A DNA stretch of 6,469 bases from Acetobacteraceae bacterium (lineage in GTDB: Bacteria; Pseudomonadota; Alphaproteobacteria; Acetobacterales; Acetobacteraceae). Shown piece after piece: positions 1 through 5,942 of the stretch (the first letter of the stretch is position 1; every line of letters begins with the position of its first letter). The notes beneath the pieces are model-generated. The model was not told the origin of the DNA. It made no database searches and saw only the letters and a program-made list of their open reading frames with translations. The translations under genes and the position numbers were made by a program. The stretch is taken from positions 1 through 6,469 of the forward strand of contig JASHVB010000020.1 of assembly GCA_030039695.1 (NCBI GenBank), in the 5' to 3' direction.

Positions 1-43
1 GTTCAGAGCGGAAGGCGCAGCAGTTCCGCTGGCATAGCTGAAC
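1..43. repeat. Nested inverted repeat at window edge
   Basis: AGCGGAA (7-13) pairs with TTCCGCT (24-30) around a 10-base loop. Outside it, GTTCAG (1-6) pairs with CTGAAC (38-43), leaving 31-37 as a one-sided bulge. This makes a 13-bp two-part stem. No U-tract follows on either strand, so it is not a standard intrinsic terminator. It could be the folded end of a structure or element that begins left of the window. The pairing is seen directly; the role is unknown. Confidence 0.4.
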
Positions 44-54
44 GATCATGTTTT

Positions 55-83
55 CCCCTCCGCGCTGCTGTGGCGCGGAGGGG
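55..83. repeat. Perfect 11-bp GC-rich stem-loop downstream of the MetE-like gene
   Basis: CCCCTCCGCGC (55-65) and GCGCGGAGGGG (73-83) are exact reverse complements around the loop TGCTGTG. It lies about 110 bp beyond the stop of the minus-strand MetE-like gene. Read on the minus strand the stem is followed by AAAA, and on the plus strand by AGGGCG, so a U-tract is absent both ways. It may act as a 3' RNA-stabilising or factor-assisted termination hairpin, but that is inference. Confidence 0.5.
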
Positions 84-178
84 AGGGCGTACCGGGTTCT
101 GGATAGTCGGGCGGATGGTTGGGCACGGCTGAACGTCCGGCCGGCAGGGTCTCCGGGAGGCTTACCAAACAATAGCGG

Positions 179-204
179 GCCGGCGCGTTGCATCACCCGC
201 CGGC
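179..204 (-). terminator. Stem-loop over the stop codon of the MetE-like gene, possible weak terminator
   Basis: GCCGGCG (179-185) pairs perfectly with CGCCGGC (198-204), with a 12-base loop that contains the TGA stop of the minus-strand gene (193-195). On the minus strand the stem is followed by CCGCTATTGTTTGG, only weakly U-rich. A weak intrinsic terminator or a chance GC palindrome are both possible. Confidence 0.25.
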
Positions 205-1347
205 GTGTCCCCACAGATGACGCGAGGCAATGCGGGCGCCCTCGGTAGCCGCCGCAAGCTTCACCCAAACCACATCTTCTGCCACGTATTCGCGCCCGGC
301 GAACGTGCCGAAGCCGCAATCTGTTCCTGCGATCACCCGCTCGCGGTCGCCGACCACGGACACGGCTTCCGCGAGCCGTCGCGCAACAAGTTCCGGGTGT
401 TCCACGATATTCGTTGTCGTATCAAGAACTCCGGGCATCAGCAGCATGTGCTCGGGCAGCGGATTGGTACGGAGTGCATCGTACTCATGCTGATGCCGGG
501 GATTGGCGAATTCAATCGAGAGTGCTCCGACATTGGCGCGGTAGAGCTCCGGCAGGATGGCCGCCATCGCGACGTCGTAGACATGCGGGCCATCGTTGTT
601 GCCCCAGCAGACATGGAGCCGGACGCGATCACGCGGGATGCCCTCGATGCCGAGGTTGATGGCCGCGATGTGCAGTTCCAGCTGGCGCAGGAATTCAGTG
701 TGCGTCAGATGGTCGAAAAAACGATGCCGTTCCATCGCCAAGTCAGGGGCGTCGATCTGCAGAATCAGGCCAGCATCGGAAATCGCACGATATTCGTTAG
801 CCAACGCTTTCGCCAGGGCTGTCAGGTAGGCCTCATGGCTGTCATAATGCTGGTTGAGCATCGTTGTGGCAACGATGCCCGGTGACGGCGCCGTCATGAA
901 ACACTCGCTGAAACCGCCGCCCAAACGCTTGAGCCTCGCAGCGTCCTCCATGATCGGAGCGCCGTTCACATATCGCACGTCCGACCGCGCTGCCGGCGCA
1001 TTCATCGCGCGCGCCATATGTGGAAATCGCGCCGCCGCCTGGCGGACATAGCTCGGGAATTCGATCTGGTCGCGGGCCGGGGGGCGTTTGGACTCACCGC
1101 CGAAGCCGCACAGGCACCGCGGAACATAAGTCTGGAATCCAACGCGGGACTGTTCGCCATCGTTGCCGACGTCGACACCGGCTGCGATCTGCTTGTCGAT
1201 CACAGTCGCGGTCGCCATCTCCACCTGACGCGCCAGCTCGGCGGTATCGATCGTCTCGCCGGCTTCCTGGCGAATCAGCAGGTTGGACAACGTTTCGTTG
1301 CGCGTGAGGCTGCCGACATGGCTGACCAGGATGCGGTCGGTACTCAT
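193..1347 (-). CDS. MetE-like (cobalamin-independent methionine synthase II family) zinc methyltransferase
   Basis: This 384-residue protein matches the C-terminal catalytic half of MetE (COG0620, a TIM-barrel zinc thiol methyltransferase). Family marks seen: VSHVGSL near residue 8, the GVDVGNDGEQ stretch at 57-66, LQIDAPDLA at 196-204, HVCWGN at 245-250, SIEFANPRH at 277-285 and GTDCGFGTF at 341-349. The likely zinc ligands are His245, Cys247, Glu279 and Cys344, the same His-x-Cys/Glu/Cys set as MetE. It lacks the MetE N-terminal half, so it is a stand-alone family member; relatives act in methyl or thiol transfer and in cofactor-M-type C-S chemistry, and the true substrate is unknown. Start: the frame stays open to an ATG at 1473, but the conserved part begins at the ATG at 1347. 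GAGG lies 8 bases before an in-frame GTG (1353), 14 before this ATG, and only 2 bases separate GAGGAA from the ATG at 1359, so the exact start is open by a few codons. It is monocistronic here, with about 470 bp upstream free of recognised genes. Confidence 0.88.
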   Translation of the reverse strand: MSTDRILVSHVGSLTRNETLSNLLIRQEAGETIDTAELARQVEMATATVIDKQIAAGVDVGNDGEQSRVGFQTYVPRCLCGFGGESKRPPARDQIEFPSYVRQAAARFPHMARAMNAPAARSDVRYVNGAPIMEDAARLKRLGGGFSECFMTAPSPGIVATTMLNQHYDSHEAYLTALAKALANEYRAISDAGLILQIDAPDLAMERHRFFDHLTHTEFLRQLELHIAAINLGIEGIPRDRVRLHVCWGNNDGPHVYDVAMAAILPELYRANVGALSIEFANPRHQHEYDALRTNPLPEHMLLMPGVLDTTTNIVEHPELVARRLAEAVSVVGDRERVIAGTDCGFGTFAGREYVAEDVVWVKLAAATEGARIASRHLWGHAGG

Positions 1348-1401
1348 CAACACGGGCATTTCCTCGTTTCGTCGTAAAACAGCATCATGCAGCCGGCTAT
1401 G

Positions 1402-1413
1402 TTGCGCGCGCAA
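1402..1413. promoter_or_regulatory. 12-bp perfect palindrome upstream of the MetE-like gene
   Basis: TTGCGCGCGCAA is a perfect palindrome, 55 bp upstream of the ATG at 1347 on the minus strand. The place would suit an operator. No convincing -35/-10 pair could be matched around it: CATGAT near 1384 is a weak -10 candidate. GC-rich palindromes arise easily by chance in this base composition. Confidence 0.2.
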
Positions 1414-1473
1414 ATGCGCCGGGCTGTCGGCATGCCGGTCCCGCGACCGCCGGGGTGTGAGCGGGAGCAGCAT

Positions 1474-1815
1474 GGCGTTTAGCGGCCGCCGCTCGCTCTG
1501 GCGCTACGGTCTCGTGCAATCACAGCCCAAGACTGGTGAGGCCGGCAAAGGCGGCACATCACAGGGTCATGACGGCGAACGGGAAACGGAAGGCCCGAGC
1601 GGTGACATTGCTGGCGAAGTTAGGCAAATCCAGCACCTGCCCCTCGGCCCATCGCAACAGTGCCAGGCGAGGATCTATAGCGGCCGAACAAACGGCTGAG
1701 GTTGGCGACCGCCAGCGAAGTCGGGATGGCAAAAACGGCGTACGAGTCTGACCCTCCCCTGCCTTGGTCCACCTTGAGGCCTGTGCCCGCAACCGAAGAC
1801 TTCCTTGGTCTGGTG
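1474..1815. other. Intergenic stretch with no recognised gene
   Basis: About 340 bp between the MetE-like gene and tssJ. Minus-strand frames stay open for tens of codons (for example ending in stop codons near 1559 and 1620), but none shows a family motif, a good ribosome binding site or a plausible start. The minus-strand text around 1620-1760 looks faintly protein-like but shifts frame, which would suit an old gene remnant. I cannot identify it. Confidence 0.4.
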
Positions 1816-2268
1816 TCAGGATGCCGTGGCGGGGGGCAACGTGATCGCCAGCGTGCCGACATACAGCGTTAGATTGGTCGGGCCGCTGTGCGCCACCGGC
1901 GCGCTCGCGCGCCACCGTGCGTGATCGATGTCGCGGTACGGTGCGACAATACCCACCGCGCTCACGCCGTTCTTCAGATTGATTGTCTGGTTCTGGGTCT
2001 CTCCTGGCGCCACCACGAATTGCTGCGACGGTGCGGCCGCGTCCTGTCCCAGCGTCGCTGCCTCGCTCTCGGTCAGCGCGATCCGACCATTGCGCTTGAA
2101 ATTGGCAGTGGAGGTGAGCTGATAGACCTTGATCGCCACCGGTGCCGCCTTGCCGGTTGGATCCGCGTTCTGCCCCCTGCTGCCTGTCATCGTCAGGTTC
2201 ACCACCGCGGGCAGCGTCGGGGGCGGCGCGCACCGGGCCAGCAACTCGGCGGCAGGCAGCATCAGCAA
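1816..2268 (-). CDS. tssJ: Type VI secretion system lipoprotein TssJ, orphan, probable 5' frameshift
   Basis: The body of this protein reads as TssJ (SciN/VasD family), the lipoprotein that anchors the T6SS membrane complex TssJLM in the outer membrane from the periplasmic side. Numbering from the TTG at 2268 (150 residues), TssJ-like features are the first beta strand at about 21-28, NADPTGKAAPVAIKVYQL at 34-51, the ATLGQD loop at 71-76, FVVAPGE at 84-90 and GIVAPYRDIDHARWRAS at 106-122. It ends after a final strand (TLAITLPP), so the C terminus is complete. The N terminus is not normal. The lipobox-like LLARC (9-13) has Arg where Gly/Ala/Ser is expected before the Cys, and neither the TTG nor the ATG at 2262 gives a basic signal-peptide start. 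Reading upstream in frame adds RRY and then reaches a stop at 2308-2310, with no good start codon. Removing one base near 2284-2288 would join it to the ATG at 2311 (MRFLRRIRE...), giving a plausible lipoprotein leader. No other tss genes are in the window. The family is fairly sure; whether it works is doubtful. Confidence 0.78.
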   Translation of the reverse strand: MLMLPAAELLARCAPPPTLPAVVNLTMTGSRGQNADPTGKAAPVAIKVYQLTSTANFKRNGRIALTESEAATLGQDAAAPSQQFVVAPGETQNQTINLKNGVSAVGIVAPYRDIDHARWRASAPVAHSGPTNLTLYVGTLAITLPPATAS

Positions 2269-2333
2269 GTAACGACGGTGCGTCCTCTCTGATCCGTCGC
2301 AGAAACCTCATCCACCGCCCGTTCATAAGTATT

Positions 2334-2347
2334 AGAGCGAACGCTCT
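2334..2347. promoter_or_regulatory. Operator-like palindrome (AGAGCG-AA-CGCTCT), TetR-type in style
   Basis: AGAGCG and CGCTCT are perfect half-sites around AA. On the minus strand the text continues TCTAATACTTATG, so the site would overlap a possible -10 (TAATAC) just ahead of the ATG at 2326 and the ATG at 2311, which lead toward tssJ. Short spaced palindromes of this kind are typical of TetR/AcrR-family operators. No tetR gene is in the window, so the binding protein is unknown. Confidence 0.4.
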
Positions 2348-2458
2348 GAAAAAAACGCTGTCGACAGCGTCGGCCAGCGCTTGGACGGTCTTCGGGTGCA
2401 GCATGTGGTACGAATACCAGACGCGCTGTGTGCGCTGTGCCGGCAGCACCGAGAGACC
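2348..2458 (-). pseudogene. Possible C-terminal remnant of a LysR-type regulator
   Basis: One minus-strand frame reads GLSVLP, then QRVWYSYHMLHPKTVQALAD and on to DSVFF. This resembles the end of the LysR substrate-binding domain, where a G-x-S-x-LP turn is followed by an R-x-VW-x-x-x-H strand and a last helix of the K/R-V-x-A-L-x-D type. There is no helix-turn-helix upstream, no clean stop at the expected place (a shift of frame would reach TAA in the CGCTCTAA text), and the frame further upstream has no recognisable domain. I treat it as a guess at a decayed gene end. Confidence 0.28.
2349..2370 (-). terminator. Terminator-like hairpin with T7 tract, minus strand
   Basis: The 16-bp perfect palindrome ACGCTGTCGACAGCGT (2355-2370) folds as a 6-bp stem (ACGCTG/CAGCGT) with a TCGA loop. 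On the minus strand it runs straight into seven T (complement of 2349-2355). That is the form of an intrinsic terminator for a minus-strand transcript coming from the SDR side or from the putative LysR remnant. It lies right before the operator-like palindrome and tssJ, as expected between two transcription units. It could instead be a second protein-binding palindrome. Confidence 0.45.
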
Positions 2459-2675
2459 GCGGCCTGGCTCCGCCGGCATGCGGAGCTTCGCCGTGCACGA
2501 TCGGCGGATGGAAGTCACGAACGCTCTTCTCCCCAAGCCGTGGCAAAGGCGGCTCGGTTCGAGCGCCAGCATAACGCAGGGGTCGGGCGCGATCGCGTCC
2601 CCGTGCCACCGGGATCGGCGCCGAATGCGTCTCACCACATTGTGCGATTGCGCTAGAGCAAGTTGGTTCCGGCCC
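2459..2675. other. Short non-coding or decayed stretch downstream of the SDR gene
   Basis: About 215 bp between the SDR stop and the possible LysR remnant. Long GC-rich frames cross it on both strands, but none shows a domain, a ribosome binding site or a partner. I see nothing definite in it. Confidence 0.4.
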
Positions 2676-3425
2676 TCACCGCATCACTGTGCCCCCATCC
2701 ACCGCGATTGTCTGGCCGGTGACGAACTGGCTGCCGTCGGAGATCAGCCAGGCGATCGTCCCAACCAGATCCGTCGGCTCCAGCGTGCGCTGGATCGTCT
2801 GCTGCGCGCGGATCACTTCCAGGCCACGGTCCAGCCGCTCGCCGAAGAACTCAGCAGTGCCCTCGGTCATCACCGCACTGGGTGCCACAGCATTGACCCG
2901 GATGTTGTCGCGCCCGAGCTCGCGTGCCAGGCCGCGGGTGAGGCCGATGACGGCCGCCTTCGACGTCGTGTAGTGCAGAGCGAAGGGCATGCCGTAGGTT
3001 GCCGCCAGCGAGGCGATGTTGATGATCGACCCGCCGCCCGACTGGCGCATCGCCGGCACCACGGCCTTGCAGCAGTTCCAGATGCCTTTGACGTTGACCG
3101 CCATAGCGGAATCCCAGTCCGCCTCGGCGATCTGGTTGAACCGGCCGCCGCGTAGCGATCCGTAGAGGGCGGCGTTGTTGATCAGCGCGTCGATGCGGCC
3201 GAACGCTTCCATCGCATGCTCTGCCATCGAGTCGGCCGAGGCGACATCCGCCACGTTCAGCTTCATCGCGATCGCGCCGTTGCCAGCCGCTTCGGCTGCC
3301 GCGGTGCAATCCGCCACGTCGCCGGCGACGATGCGCGCGCCGGCCGCGCCGAGTGCGCGGGCATATTCATAACCGAGGCCGCGTGCGGCGCCGGTGATCA
3401 GCACGACCTTGCCTTCGACGGACAT
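2676..3425 (-). CDS. SDR family NAD(P)-dependent oxidoreductase
   Basis: A complete classical short-chain dehydrogenase/reductase of 249 residues, the usual family length. Seen in order: TGAARGLG (11-18), the Rossmann TGxxxGxG motif; Asp36 at the end of beta strand 2 (AGDV), which favours NAD over NADP; NNAA (83-86); and the tetrad Asn111 (NVKG), Ser139 (INIAS), Tyr152 and Lys156 (YTTSK). The C-terminal part holds IRVNAVAPSAV (175-185) and FVTGQTIAVDGG (234-245), both standard. The start is the ATG at 3425, because AAGGAG sits 7 bases ahead; the frame stays open further upstream only because it runs through the REP-like repeat. The gene begins 97 bp after the stop of the FAD oxidoreductase on the same strand, so cotranscription is possible. 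It probably oxidises or reduces a hydroxyl/keto group on a small molecule. Substrate cannot be told from sequence. Confidence 0.93.
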   Translation of the reverse strand: MSVEGKVVLITGAARGLGYEYARALGAAGARIVAGDVADCTAAAEAAGNGAIAMKLNVADVASADSMAEHAMEAFGRIDALINNAALYGSLRGGRFNQIAEADWDSAMAVNVKGIWNCCKAVVPAMRQSGGGSIINIASLAATYGMPFALHYTTSKAAVIGLTRGLARELGRDNIRVNAVAPSAVMTEGTAEFFGERLDRGLEVIRAQQTIQRTLEPTDLVGTIAWLISDGSQFVTGQTIAVDGGTVMR

Positions 3426-3439
3426 GGGCGGTCTCCTTC

Positions 3440-3515
3440 TGTCATTGCGAGGCCCACAGGGCCGAACTAATCCGCCGCCGCAGATTGCTTCGTCGCCAGG
3501 GTCCTCGCAATCGCG
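3440..3515. repeat. REP/BIME-like palindromic intergenic repeat
   Basis: GTCATTGCGAGG (3441-3452) is mirrored by CCTCGCAAT (3503-3511), and the second part also carries GATTGCTTCGTCGCC (3483-3497). This is the arrangement of the chromosomal REP elements common in Alphaproteobacteria (TCATTGCGAG ... GAAGCAATC). One unit is nearly whole (about 3481-3515); the other looks truncated. It fills most of the gap between the FAD oxidoreductase stop and the SDR ribosome binding site, and in RNA it would form a hairpin between the two genes. The repeat pattern is seen; the family assignment is from memory. Confidence 0.65.
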
Positions 3516-3521
3516 GGGCAC

Positions 3522-4838
3522 TCACGCGCTGGACCGCAGGAAGCGTACCTCGTCGATGATGTCGTGCAGGCGATACACCTGCGCCAGGCCGCGCACCAGC
3601 ATCGGGGCAAGGCGGCGCCATCGGAGCGGACGCAGCGGCGCGACTGGGAATATGGTCGCCGCGTCCGTGCCGTCGCGCACCAACGCTGCGAGGTCGCGGC
3701 CGAGCATCGTGGCGGCGGCGATGCCGCGACCGTTGCAGCCGAGTGCGGCAAAAACGCCCGGTGCCAGTTCGTGCAAACGCGGGAATTGATCGGTGGTTAT
3801 GGCGATCCAGCCGCTCCAGCCTTCGCTCCAACGCAGCGGAGCGAGCTGGGGATAGAGACCCAAGATACGCGCATCGACACCGCGCCAGTCCGCCGCATGC
3901 TCCGGTCCGAACAGCGCACCATGCGCACTGGCCTGCAGGCGGCCATCGGGAAGTATGCGCACGCCGGAGAACAGGTGACGCGTGTCAGTCAGCGACTGAC
4001 CTTCCGGTAGGATCGAACGACGTTGGTTACTGTACAACGGCTCGGTGACGAAGCCATGGGCGCGCACTGGGATAATCGATTCGCGCAGGCCGGGAAAGAG
4101 GTCGTGGCCATAGGCATTGGTGGCGATGATCACGGTATCAGCGATGAGGTCGTGCGGTCCGGCCTCCATCCACCATAGTGCGCCGTTGCGCCGGAGCGCG
4201 GTCACCTGGGTATCCGTGTAAATGGTTGCGCCGGCGGCGATCGCGGCGCGCGCCAGGCCGCGGGCATAGGCAAGCGGATTGAGATTGCCGCCCCGTCTGT
4301 CGAGCGACGCGGCGACGTAAAGCGATGAACCGATAAGGTCGGCGCAGCGGTAGCCGTACAGCATCTCGACCGGCGCGCCCTGTCGCCGCCAATAAGCCGT
4401 ACGCGCCTCCAGGTCGCGTCGGCCAGAGGGCGAGTGTGCCGCGAACAGGAGGCCGGACCGCTGGGTCCAGATGTTCATGCGGTGCCTGTCGATCAGCTCG
4501 AACACCAGCGCGGGCCCATGGCCGACCGCGTCGACGATGCGCTGACCATGCACGCCGTAGTACCGCAGGATGGCCTCGCGGCCACGCTTGAGGTACGGCA
4601 CAACTTGGCCGAACGCCCGGCCCGACGCACCCCAGCCGATCTGCTTGGCCTCCAGCACCGTGGCGCTGATGCCGGCTTCCGCGAGATGAAGCGCAGTGGA
4701 CAGGCCCGTGAATCCGGCGCCGATGATCGCCACATCGACGTTGCGCGATCGCTGCAGCGGCGTGGTCGGCGGCGGAGGTGGCGCAGTGTCGCGATAGACG
4801 CGCGGCGGCGCGGACTGGTCGGACAGCGGTTGATGCAT
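3522..4838 (-). CDS. FAD-dependent oxidoreductase, DAO family (DadA/PuuB-like)
   Basis: A 438-residue flavoprotein of the D-amino acid oxidase fold, normal length for the family. It begins with a variable Pro-rich leader (APPPPPTTP, 19-27) common in PuuB-like members. The FAD-binding Rossmann motif VAIIGAGFTGLS (36-47) follows, with Glu63 (VLEA) for the ribose hydroxyls. Next come GWGASGRAFGQV (68-79), the second flavin loop typical of this group, VIIATNAYG (236-244), and the C-terminal flavin motif GCNGRGIAAATMLGRDLA (367-384). Members oxidise amines or amino acids (gamma-glutamylputrescine, sarcosine, glycine, D-amino acids); substrate here is not determined. The frame is open to a TTG at 4871, but the ATG at 4838 has AGG 7 bases ahead and is preferred. 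It is divergent from the broken dehydrogenase across 73 bp and lies upstream of the SDR in the same direction, so it may be the first gene of a two-gene unit. Confidence 0.92.
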   Translation of the reverse strand: MHQPLSDQSAPPRVYRDTAPPPPPTTPLQRSRNVDVAIIGAGFTGLSTALHLAEAGISATVLEAKQIGWGASGRAFGQVVPYLKRGREAILRYYGVHGQRIVDAVGHGPALVFELIDRHRMNIWTQRSGLLFAAHSPSGRRDLEARTAYWRRQGAPVEMLYGYRCADLIGSSLYVAASLDRRGGNLNPLAYARGLARAAIAAGATIYTDTQVTALRRNGALWWMEAGPHDLIADTVIIATNAYGHDLFPGLRESIIPVRAHGFVTEPLYSNQRRSILPEGQSLTDTRHLFSGVRILPDGRLQASAHGALFGPEHAADWRGVDARILGLYPQLAPLRWSEGWSGWIAITTDQFPRLHELAPGVFAALGCNGRGIAAATMLGRDLAALVRDGTDAATIFPVAPLRPLRWRRLAPMLVRGLAQVYRLHDIIDEVRFLRSSA

Positions 4839-4911
4839 GGCGCTACCTGGCCGAGTTTCGGTTCCCGACAAAGTGCTCTAGGGTCATGCGCTGCAGAACG
4901 AAAGTCCGCCG
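4839..4911. promoter_or_regulatory. Divergent promoter region
   Basis: These 73 bp separate the starts of the minus-strand FAD oxidoreductase and the plus-strand dehydrogenase pseudogene, so both promoters should lie in or near it. GAAAG (4900-4904) may be a weak ribosome binding site for the ATG at 4912. I could not match a convincing -35/-10 pair on either strand. Confidence 0.35.
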
Positions 4912-5942
4912 ATGGCGCCCAACATCAAGCGCGTGTTCTATGTCAATCACGTATCGGCACCCGCGTTCCTCGAAATTCTGGCAGGGCGGCCGGACATTCA
5001 GATGGACAAACTGTCCAACGACAGCCCCGACGACGAAGCCGAAGCGGTGCTGTCGCGGGCACACGCATACCAGATCGGCTCGGCGCGGCAGTAACTGGCG
5101 CGCAAATACCACGGCACCGCGGCGCTGCTCGCGCGCATGCCGAATGTCGTCCTGCTCTCCACGACCGGTGCCGGCTACGACACGGTCAACCTGGACGACT
5201 GCACGGCGGCTGGCGTCATCGCGGTGAACCAGGCCGGAGGCAACAAGGAGGGCTGGCGGAGCATGTGATGGCGATGATGCTGTCACTGTCGAAGCGACTG
5301 ATGCTGGCGGACCACTCGATGCGCAGCGGCGAGCGACTGCCGCGCCGCGAATTCATGGGCGACGACGTGGTGGAACGTACGATTGGCATTGTCGGCCTTG
5401 GCAATGTCGGTTCGCGCGTCGCGGAGTTGTGCCGCGGCCTGTTCCGCATGCCGGTGCTGGCCTACGACCCGTATCTTGACGCGGAACGAGTGAAGGCGCG
5501 CAGTGCGGAGCAAGTGGCAGCGCTCGACGACCTGCTTGGTCAGTCCGACTACGTGTCGATCAACTGCCCGCATACGGCGGAGACGCGCGGCATGATCGGC
5601 GCACGGCAGTTCGCACTGATGCAGCCACATGCGTATTTCATCACGACGGCGCGCGGCGGCATTCATGACGAGGCGGCGCTGGAAGAGGCGCTGCGGGCGA
5701 AGCAGATCGCCGGTGCGGGACTGGATGTGTGGGAGGACGAACCGCCGCCGAGCGATCATCCGCTGCTCGGCTTCGACAACGTGCTTGTCAGCCCACACAT
5801 CGCGGGGATCACGCGGCAGTCGCGACACAACATCGCGCAAATCGCGGCAGAGCAATTGCTGGGCGTGCTGGATGGGAAGCGGCCACCTTGGTTGCTAAAT
5901 CCGGAAGTGTGGCCGGCTTATAGCGACCGGTTCGAGCGGATT
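4912..5942 (+). pseudogene. D-2-hydroxyacid dehydrogenase, broken by stop codon, frameshift and IS end
   Basis: Read through its lesions this is a roughly 344-residue NAD-dependent D-isomer 2-hydroxyacid dehydrogenase (phosphoglycerate/lactate dehydrogenase family), near full length. It starts at ATG 4912 (MAPNIKRVFYVNHVS). Lesion one is an in-frame TAA at 5092-5094, after QIGSARQ; the same frame carries on with good homology (LLSTTGAGYDTVNLDDCTAA, then NQAGGNKEG). Lesion two is at about 5253-5254, where one base is missing: after NKEG the family text continues as LAEHVMAMMLSLSKR only in the next frame. The second frame holds the cofactor motif GIVGLGNVG (5385-5411) with the acidic AYDPY strand, the Arg motif TTARGGIHDE, the Glu region GLDVWEDEP, and the His of SPHIAG, so the catalytic Arg-Glu-His set is all there. 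The last host codons spell NPEVWPAYSDRFERI, then the transposon end begins at about 5943. The frame runs on through IS sequence to a TGA at 6114-6116, giving a foreign tail of about 57 residues. Sequencing error is possible for either lesion but two together favour decay. Confidence 0.88.

Noticed and set aside
205..885. 226-residue open frame on the plus strand
   Set aside because: It is antisense to the well-supported MetE-like gene and shows no family motif.
1348..1473. N-terminal extension of the MetE-like protein to the ATG at 1473
   Set aside because: The added 42 residues are not family-like, and the conserved domain and a GAGG sequence both point to a start near 1347-1359.
1559..2638. 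359-residue open frame on the minus strand
   Set aside because: It overlaps tssJ in another frame, and its composition is Arg/Ala/Gly/Pro-rich with no domain, as expected from a shadow in GC-rich DNA. Only 2348-2458 of it resembles a known family.
3426..3521. N-terminal extension of the SDR protein to 3521
   Set aside because: The extra 32 codons are mostly translated REP-like repeat. The ATG at 3425 has a strong AAGGAG at ideal spacing and begins the standard SDR fold.
4839..4871. TTG start for the FAD oxidoreductase at 4871
   Set aside because: The ATG at 4838 has a plausible AGG ribosome binding site and leaves the usual Pro-rich leader; the TTG adds 11 residues without support.
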